From NCBI GenBank assembly GCA_048595745.1, contig CP184361.1: a DNA stretch of 64,000 nucleotides; one strand, written 5' to 3'. Of this stretch, positions 58,821-64,000 are shown piece by piece. Source of the stretch: Aquipseudomonas alcaligenes_A. GTDB taxonomy: Bacteria > Pseudomonadota > Gammaproteobacteria > Pseudomonadales > Pseudomonadaceae. The number at the start of each line of letters is the position of its first letter. The first letter of the stretch is position 1. The position numbers and the translations under genes are program-made. A model generated the notes under the pieces. The model was not told the DNA's origin and made no database searches. It saw only the letters and a program-made list of their open reading frames with translations.

Positions 58821-59183
58821 TCAGGCCTTGGCTTCGAAGATCACATAGACCTTGCGGCAGGGCTCCAGCACTTCCCAGGTGCCCTTGAGGCCGGCCGGGA
58901 TGACGAAGCGGTCGCCGGCGCGCACGGTCTTGGCATTGCCATCCTGATCGCGGATCACCGACACGCCCTGGAGAATCTCGCAGTACTCGTGCTCGGTGTA
59001 GTTGATCGTCCACTGGCCGACGGCGCCTTCCCAGATGCCCACGTTGAACTGGCCGCAGGGGCTGCCGTAGTGGTTGCGCACGCTCTGCTCGGGGTCGCCC
59101 TTGAGGATCTTCTCGGCGGCCGGGCGATAGTGTTCCGGCGCGGTGGTGACGCTGGCGAAGTCGATGATCTGGGCGACATTCAT
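58821..59183 (-). CDS. Cupin-domain protein
   Basis: The 120-residue protein has a single RmlC-like cupin barrel of the DUF861 type: 'GQWTINYTEHEYCEILQG' near residues 57-74 and 'VRAGDRFVIPAGLKGTWEVL' near residues 86-105. The usual metal histidines are largely replaced (EYCE, GLKGTW), so it may bind a ligand without metal. The ATG at 59183 is used, and a frame extending upstream has no likeness. It diverges from kauB and may share its regulation. Confidence 0.85.
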   Translation of the reverse strand: MNVAQIIDFASVTTAPEHYRPAAEKILKGDPEQSVRNHYGSPCGQFNVGIWEGAVGQWTINYTEHEYCEILQGVSVIRDQDGNAKTVRAGDRFVIPAGLKGTWEVLEPCRKVYVIFEAKA

Positions 59184-59402
59184 GGAGTGGGTTTCCTGTT
59201 GTTGTAGGGCTGTCGATGGGCGGCAGTCTATGTTTGATAAAACGAACATTCAAGGCGCCTGATCGGGCCTTTGTCAAAAATATTGAAAAGGCGACGCGCT
59301 CTGGTTTAGTGTTGTGCGCACGATGGCCGGCAATCGGCCTGGCAGAATAATTGACAGTGCGTGTTGCCTATTTGCCACACGCTTCCACTGAGGAACTCCC
59401 GC

Positions 59403-60896
59403 ATGACCACCCTGACTCGTGCCGACTGGGAACAGCGCGCCAAGAATCTGCAGATCGAGGGCCGCGCCCTGATCCATGGCGAGCACCGCGATGCCGTTTC
59501 CGGCCAGACCTTCGAGTGCGTGAGCCCGGTCGATGGTCGTGTCCTCGGCCTGATCGCCAGTTGCGACGCCGCCGATGCCGACGTCGCCGTGCGTGATGCC
59601 CGCGCCACCTTCGAGTCGGGCGTGTGGTCGCAGATGAAGCCGGTCGAGCGCAAGAAGATCATGATCCGCTTTGCCGATCTGCTCGACGCCCACGCCGAGG
59701 AGCTGGCCCTGCTGGAAACCCTGGACATGGGTAAGCCGATCGCCTTCTCCCTGAGCGTCGATGTGGCGGGTGCCTCGCGCGCCATCCGCTGGAGCGGTGA
59801 AGCGATCGACAAGATCTATGACGAAGTGGCCGCCACCCCGCACGACGAACTGGGTCTGGTGACCCGCGAGCCGGTCGGCGTGGTCGCCGCCATCGTGCCG
59901 TGGAACTTCCCGATGATCATGACCGCCTGGAAGCTGGGCCCGGCCCTGGCCACCGGCAACTCGGTGATCGTCAAGCCGTCCGAGAAGTCCCCGCTGACCG
60001 CCATCCGCATGGCCGAGCTGGCGCTGGAGGCTGGTATTCCGGCCGGCGTGCTCAACGTGCTGCCGGGCTTCGGCCACACCGTGGGCAAGGCCCTGGCCCT
60101 GCACATGGACGTCGACACTCTGGTGTTCACCGGTTCGACCAAGATCGCCAAGCAGCTGATGATCTATGCCGGCGAGTCCAACATGAAGCGCGTCTGGCTG
60201 GAAGCCGGCGGCAAGAGCGCCAACATCGTGTTTGAAGACGCGCCCTGCCTGAAGGAGGCTGCCGAGGCCGCCGCCATGGCCATCTGCTTCAACCAGGGCG
60301 AAATGTGCACCGCCGGTTCGCGCCTGCTGGTACAGCGTTCGATCAAGGACAAGTTCATGCCGATGGTGGTCGAGGCCCTCAAGGGCTGGAAGGTCGGCCA
60401 TGCGCTGGATCCGGAAACCCAGGTCGGCGCGCTGGTTGACCAGGGCCACCTGAACACCGTGCTGTCCTACATCGAAGCCGGTCATGCCGATCAGGCCAAG
60501 ATGCTCTGCGGCGGCAAGCGCACCCTCGAAGAGACGGGCGGCGTGTATGTCGAGCCGACCATTTTCGACGATGCGCACAACAAGATGCGCATCGCTCAGG
60601 AAGAGATCTTCGGCCCGGTGCTGACGGTGATTCCGTTCGACACCACCGAGGAAGCGATCGCGATTGCCAACGACAGCATCTTCGGTCTGGCGGCGGCGAT
60701 CTGGACCAGCAACCTGTCCAAGGCGCACCTGACTGCCAAGGCGCTGCGCGTGGGCAGCATGTGGGTCAACCAGTACGACGGTGGCGACATGACCGCGCCG
60801 TTTGGTGGCTACAAGCAGTCGGGCAACGGCCGCGACAAGTCGCTGCATGCCTTCGACAAGTACACCGAGATCAAGGCCACCTGGATCAAGCTCTAA
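59403..60896 (+). CDS. kauB: Aldehyde dehydrogenase KauB/PuuC type
   Basis: The 497-residue NAD(P)-dependent enzyme oxidises omega-amino aldehydes, such as those from putrescine, agmatine or 4-guanidinobutyrate, to their acids. The NAD site 'VVAAIVPWNFPM', catalytic Glu267 in 'WLEAGGKS' and Cys302 in 'QGEMCTAGSR' are all present. Close wording to PuuC/KauB ('MTTLTRADWEQRA' start, 'FGGYKQSGNGRDKSLHAFDKYTE' end) supports the name. The ATG at 59403 matches that start. It stands between a divergent cupin and an MFS gene. Confidence 0.92.
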   Translation: MTTLTRADWEQRAKNLQIEGRALIHGEHRDAVSGQTFECVSPVDGRVLGLIASCDAADADVAVRDARATFESGVWSQMKPVERKKIMIRFADLLDAHAEELALLETLDMGKPIAFSLSVDVAGASRAIRWSGEAIDKIYDEVAATPHDELGLVTREPVGVVAAIVPWNFPMIMTAWKLGPALATGNSVIVKPSEKSPLTAIRMAELALEAGIPAGVLNVLPGFGHTVGKALALHMDVDTLVFTGSTKIAKQLMIYAGESNMKRVWLEAGGKSANIVFEDAPCLKEAAEAAAMAICFNQGEMCTAGSRLLVQRSIKDKFMPMVVEALKGWKVGHALDPETQVGALVDQGHLNTVLSYIEAGHADQAKMLCGGKRTLEETGGVYVEPTIFDDAHNKMRIAQEEIFGPVLTVIPFDTTEEAIAIANDSIFGLAAAIWTSNLSKAHLTAKALRVGSMWVNQYDGGDMTAPFGGYKQSGNGRDKSLHAFDKYTEIKATWIKL

Positions 60897-61158
60897 GTAC
60901 GCGGGACGATCTCCTGGTCGTCGGCCATACGGCGTTGCGTCCTCGCTTTTAATGCTCACGTACTGCAGTACGCTGCGCTTAAAAGCTGCGGGGCGCCTGA
61001 CTCGCTGACGCTCGCCCTTCGGGCCAGCCTAACGGCTGTTACTCCCGTTGGTCGATGGTCCTGGCCTTAGCCCAGAAGACCTTCATCGCTGCTGGGTTAG
61101 TTTGACCGTACTTTAAGGTCCGCCCTTCGGGGCCGGCTCCCGAGTGAGCCACACCTGC
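60897..61158. repeat. Intergenic region with a 40-bp near-perfect palindrome
   Basis: No gene is seen. At 60946-60985 lies a 40-bp near-palindrome with CTTTTAA and TTAAAAG ends and the core CGTACTGCAGTACG. Partly complementary GC-rich arms continue outward. It follows the kauB stop by about 50 bp without a T-run, so it is probably a repeat or an mRNA 3' structure rather than a standard terminator. Confidence 0.65.
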
Positions 61159-61190
61159 GGCCGGGTTTCCTTGGGAACCCGGCCGTTTGC
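61159..61190 (+). terminator. Hairpin terminator before the MFS gene
   Basis: GGCCGGGTTCC-like arms (GGCCGGGTTTCC with GGAACCCGGCC) around TTG are followed by GTTTGCTTT. It ends about 23 bp before the MFS start and may end read-through from kauB or act in a leader. Confidence 0.65.
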
Positions 61191-61212
61191 TTTGGCCGGA
61201 AAGGATTGGGCT

Positions 61213-62355
61213 ATGCGTTGGGGAACCTACTTCGCCGTCACTGCGGCGGTGGTCATCGTCGGGCTGGCGCTGGGGGTGACCTTGCCGCTGGTGTCGCTGC
61301 GCCTGGAGAGCTGGGGCTACGGGCCTTTCGCTATTGGCGTGATGGCGGCGATGCCGGCCGTCGGCGTGCTGCTCGGGGCGCGCCTGACCGGGCGCCTGGC
61401 AGGCGTGCTGGGCACGCCGCGCACCCTGCGCCTGTGCCTGCTGGCCAGCGCCTTCTCGGTCGGCCTGCTGGCCCTGCTGCCCTATTACCCGCTGTGGCTG
61501 CTGCTGCGCCTGCTGATCGGCATTTCCCTGACCGTGGTCTTCGTCCTGGGCGAAAGCTGGATCAACCAGCTGGTCGAGGAGCGCCTGCGCGGCCGTCTGG
61601 TGGCGCTGTACGGCACCGGCTTCGCCCTCAGTCAGCTGGCCGGGCCGCTGGCGCTGACGGTTATCGGCAGTGCCAGCGACCTCGGCTTCTGGCTGTCGGT
61701 GGCGCTGCTGGTCGGGGGCAGCGCCGTGCTGCTGGGCCATAGTGGCGCGCCGCAGGTCGATGCGCACAGCGCTTCCGGGCGCGGTCTGGGGCTGTTCTGT
61801 CGGCGCCTGCCGGCGATTGCCTGGGCCGTGGTGCTGTTCGCCGCCTTCGAGTCGATGGTGCTGACCCTGCTGCCGGTCTATTTGCTGCGCGAAGGCTTCG
61901 CCCAAGAGACGGCGCTGCTGATGGCCAGCGTGGTGGTGGTGGGCGACGCCCTGCTGCAGCTGCCTATCGGCCTGCTCGCCGACCGGGTGTCGCGCGCCAC
62001 GCTGTTTCGCGTCTGCGGCGTGCTGCTGCTGCTGTCCAGCCTGGCGATTCCCACGCTGCTGCACACGCCGCTGATCTGGCCGCTGCTGGTGGTGTTCGGG
62101 GCCGCCGCCGGTGGGCTCTACACCCTGTCGCTGATCCTGGTCGGGCAGTTCTACCGGGATGACGCGCTGGTACGTGCCAACGCTCACATCGCCCTGCTGT
62201 GGGGCGCCGGCTGCCTGCTCGGGCCGCTGTCCACCGGCGCTGCCAGCCAGTGGCTGAGCGGTCATGCGCTGCCCCTGCTGATGGCGGCCGGCGCGGCACT
62301 GTTCGTCTGGCTGGCCTGGCGCCGTGGGGCGTTCCAGGCGCCGGCGGCTGACTAG
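61213..62355 (+). CDS. MFS transporter (YcaD-like)
   Basis: The 380-residue inner-membrane carrier has about twelve helices and short loops. 'GVMAAMPAVGVLLGARLTGRLAG' covers helix 2 and the signature loop, and 'FVLGESWINQLVEERLRGRL' resembles the YcaD subgroup. The substrate is unknown. The ATG at 61213 precedes helix 1 closely. Its TAG and that of the converging MocR gene share the palindrome CTAG, so the two coding regions overlap by four bases. Confidence 0.88.
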   Translation: MRWGTYFAVTAAVVIVGLALGVTLPLVSLRLESWGYGPFAIGVMAAMPAVGVLLGARLTGRLAGVLGTPRTLRLCLLASAFSVGLLALLPYYPLWLLLRLLIGISLTVVFVLGESWINQLVEERLRGRLVALYGTGFALSQLAGPLALTVIGSASDLGFWLSVALLVGGSAVLLGHSGAPQVDAHSASGRGLGLFCRRLPAIAWAVVLFAAFESMVLTLLPVYLLREGFAQETALLMASVVVVGDALLQLPIGLLADRVSRATLFRVCGVLLLLSSLAIPTLLHTPLIWPLLVVFGAAAGGLYTLSLILVGQFYRDDALVRANAHIALLWGAGCLLGPLSTGAASQWLSGHALPLLMAAGAALFVWLAWRRGAFQAPAAD

Positions 62356-63785
62356 AGCGCCGCGCCGCCCGGTGTTGGGCTGAGCAGTTCACCCACCGTC
62401 TGGCCCACCTGCCGGACCGCCCACTCCAGGTCGGCGGTCATGGCGGTGGCGAAGTTCATGCGCAGGCAGTTGCGGTACTTGCCGGCGGCGGAAAAGATGC
62501 TGCCGGGCGCGATCTGCACCTTGTGCGGCGCCAGCAGGCGATTCAGGCGCTGGCTGTCGAAGCCCTGCGGCATCTCCACCCAGAGCATGAAGCCACCCTG
62601 CGGCTGGCTGACCCTCACGGCGGCGGGGAAGTGCTGGCTGACCCAGGCCGTCATCCGCTCGCGGCCTCGCGCGTACTGGCTGCGCATGCGCCGCAGGTGT
62701 GGCTGGTACTGGCCCTCGCCGATGAATTCGGCCAGCGCCAGCTGCGGCAACTGGGCGCTCATGCCAGTGCTCATGTACTTCATGTGCAGCACCCGCTGCA
62801 GGTAGCGCCCCGGCGCGATCCAGCCGATGCGCAGGCCCGGTACCAGGGTCTTGGAGAAGGAGCTGCAGAGCAGCACGCGGCCGTCTTCGTCGAACGACTT
62901 GATGGTGCGCGGGCGCGGGTAGCGGTAGGCCAGGTCGCCGTAGATGTCGTCCTCGATGATCGCCAGGTCGTAGCGCTGCGCCAGCTCCAGCAGGGCGCGG
63001 CGATTGGCCTCGGGCATGACGTAGCCGAGCGGGTTGTTGCAGGTCGGGGTCAGCTGGATGGCCTTGATCGGCCACTGCTCGAGGGCCATCTCCAGCGCTT
63101 CCAGATTGATGCCGGTGAGCGGGTCGGTGGGCAGCTCGAGGGCCTTCAGGCCGAACCCCTTGAGCGCCTGCATCACGCCGTGGAAGCTCGGCGAGTCCAC
63201 CGCGACGATATCGCCGGGCTGGCAGATGGCGCGCAGCGCGGCGGACAGCGCCTCGTGGCAGCCGGTGGTGATGATCAGGTCGTCAGGGGCGATCTGGCAG
63301 CCGGAATCCAGCGCCAGGCGCGCCACCTGTTCGCGCAGCAGGACTTCGCCCGCCAGGCTGCCGTAGCTCAGCTCACGCAGGCCCTGGCGCCGGCTCAGGC
63401 GCGACAGGCTGCGCAGCAGCGGCTTGAGCGTGGGCGCATCGATGTCAGGGATGCCGCGGCCCAACTGCACCAGGTCGGCCTGGGCCGGCGTGTTGACCAG
63501 CTCCAGCACCTGGTCCCACTGCGACACTTCCACCGGGCGCTGGGCGGTGCGCCCGACCATGGGCAGCGCCGGGCGCTGGCGGCCGTGTGGTACGAAGTAG
63601 CCGGATTTGGGCCGGGGTTCCACCAGGCCCTCGTCCTCCAGCTCGCGGTAGGCCTGCTGCACGGTACTCAGGCTGACGCCGTGCTCCTGGCTGAGCGCGC
63701 GCACCGAGGGCAGGCGGTCGCCAGGGCGGTACAGGCCCTGTTCGATGCGTTCGCCGAGGATCTCGGCCAGGTTGCGGTAAAGCAT
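62352..63785 (-). CDS. MocR-type regulator (GntR HTH plus aminotransferase domain)
   Basis: The 477-residue protein joins a GntR winged helix (about 1-70: 'RIEQGLYRPGDRLPSVRALSQEHGVSLSTVQQAYRELEDEG') to a fold-type I aminotransferase domain (about 110-470). That domain carries 'CNNPLGYVMPEANRRALLELA', the Asp in 'IIEDDIYGD', the PLP lysine in 'SSFSKTLVPGLRIGW' and a late 'CLRMNFA' with the substrate Arg. Such proteins regulate genes of vitamin B6, GABA or amine metabolism. The ATG at 63785 is the family start. It diverges from the gene at 63945 across repeated decamers. Confidence 0.93.
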   Translation of the reverse strand: MLYRNLAEILGERIEQGLYRPGDRLPSVRALSQEHGVSLSTVQQAYRELEDEGLVEPRPKSGYFVPHGRQRPALPMVGRTAQRPVEVSQWDQVLELVNTPAQADLVQLGRGIPDIDAPTLKPLLRSLSRLSRRQGLRELSYGSLAGEVLLREQVARLALDSGCQIAPDDLIITTGCHEALSAALRAICQPGDIVAVDSPSFHGVMQALKGFGLKALELPTDPLTGINLEALEMALEQWPIKAIQLTPTCNNPLGYVMPEANRRALLELAQRYDLAIIEDDIYGDLAYRYPRPRTIKSFDEDGRVLLCSSFSKTLVPGLRIGWIAPGRYLQRVLHMKYMSTGMSAQLPQLALAEFIGEGQYQPHLRRMRSQYARGRERMTAWVSQHFPAAVRVSQPQGGFMLWVEMPQGFDSQRLNRLLAPHKVQIAPGSIFSAAGKYRNCLRMNFATAMTADLEWAVRQVGQTVGELLSPTPGGAAL

Positions 63786-63801
63786 GGCGGCCTCCGTCAG
63801 A

Positions 63802-63926
63802 CCATACAGATGACGGCAAAAAGCAGGATTCAGTGGGGCGCACACAGAATCTGTATGGATCAAAAGTCCATTCTTTGAATCTGTATCCTGTTTCGTGCGA
63901 CCCGCATCATGGTCCTCCATACAGAT
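63802..63926. promoter_or_regulatory. Four decamer repeats, likely MocR operators
   Basis: The decamer ATCTGTATGG or its complement occurs at 63802-63811 (minus), 63849-63858 (plus), 63879-63888 (plus, ending CC) and 63917-63926 (minus). All four lie in the 159-bp gap between the MocR gene and the next gene. Spaced direct and inverted decamers are typical of MocR binding regions. Confidence 0.7.
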
Positions 63927-63944
63927 CGGTGCAAGGAGGTCGAC

Positions 63945-64000
63945 ATGCCGCAGCCATGGGAACGCCAGGAAACAGTCCATCCCGAGACAGGGAAGCCCGC
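63945..64000 (+). CDS. Start of a protein cut by the window edge
   Basis: An ATG at 63945 follows a near-perfect AAGGAGGT by five bases and opens 'MPQPWERQETVHPETGKP'. Only 18 codons are visible, so the product is unknown. It diverges from the MocR regulator and is its probable target. Confidence 0.65.
   Translation, partial: MPQPWERQETVHPETGKP

Noticed and set aside
59340..59355. Sigma-54-like TGGCAG-N5-TTGA before kauB
   Set aside because: The spacing is near right but the -12 GC is GA, and no enhancer-binding-protein site was seen.
59274..60959. Minus-strand frame of 561 codons over kauB
   Set aside because: Antisense to kauB, with no recognised motif.
1..64000. CRISPR array, rRNA or tRNA genes, prophage or a complete insertion sequence
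   Set aside because: No regularly spaced direct repeats, cloverleaf sequences, phage structural genes or transposase genes were found on either strand.

Overview
The window looks like a chromosomal segment of a Pseudomonas species. Most of it is GC-rich, with G or C at third codon positions. It carries genes and gene orders known from that genus: crc next to pyrE, coaBC-dut-algC-argB with a long AlgC, kauB, exbB-exbD-tonB, oxyR-recG, phoB-phoR, pstSCAB-phoU and gmk-rpoZ-spoT. From memory, much of the order follows the purE-to-kauB side of the P. aeruginosa chromosome. I do not assign a species.

Layout. 1-3450: end of an unknown secreted-protein gene, then a TetR regulator divergent from a D-aminoacylase-like amidohydrolase and an alpha/beta hydrolase. 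3700-6290: an AT-rich accessory island read on the minus strand. Three complete attC sites, one truncated attC and an attI-like end divide it into four gene cassettes: a short ORF, an exported protein, a Mrr-like PD-(D/E)xK nuclease with a zinc motif, and a lipoprotein. No integron integrase is present. 6450-8490: purE-purK behind a possible leader with a terminator, then a small membrane protein. 8500-12200: a periplasmic protein, sugar-phosphate mutarotase, acyl-CoA thioesterase and an MFS carrier.

12200-20210: phosphate uptake (pstS, pstC, pstA, pstB, phoU) plus a CheY-like regulator, with PHO boxes before pstS and pstC. 20230-26150: LysR/SRPBCC pair, succinyl-CoA:acetate CoA-transferase, M23 peptidase and a CNNM/CBS membrane protein. 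26220-28310: phoB-phoR with its own PHO box, so the sensor pathway and the transporter it controls both lie in the window. 28326-32120: ubiA, ubiC, rubredoxin, an HU protein, an SCP2-like protein and a secreted protein. 32160-39000: HDOD protein, recG, oxyR, tonB-exbD-exbB.

39150-46860: NAD-binding epimerase; a minus-strand run yicC-gmk-rpoZ-spoT-ridA-lipoprotein-17-residue repeat protein; divergent rph and small membrane proteins. 47870-50290: crc and pyrE diverge around a 269 bp inverted-repeat element that looks like a MITE. 50300-56360: argB, algC, dut, coaBC, radC (nucleotide, CoA, arginine and exopolysaccharide precursors). 56390-64000: peptide-binding protein, rpmB-rpmG, cupin, kauB, MFS carrier, and a MocR regulator with four operator-like decamers facing the start of a cut-off gene.

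The parts most likely to hold something new are the integrase-less cassette array with its nuclease cassette, the inverted-repeat element between crc and pyrE, and the 17-residue repeat protein. No tRNA, rRNA, CRISPR array or complete insertion sequence was seen.
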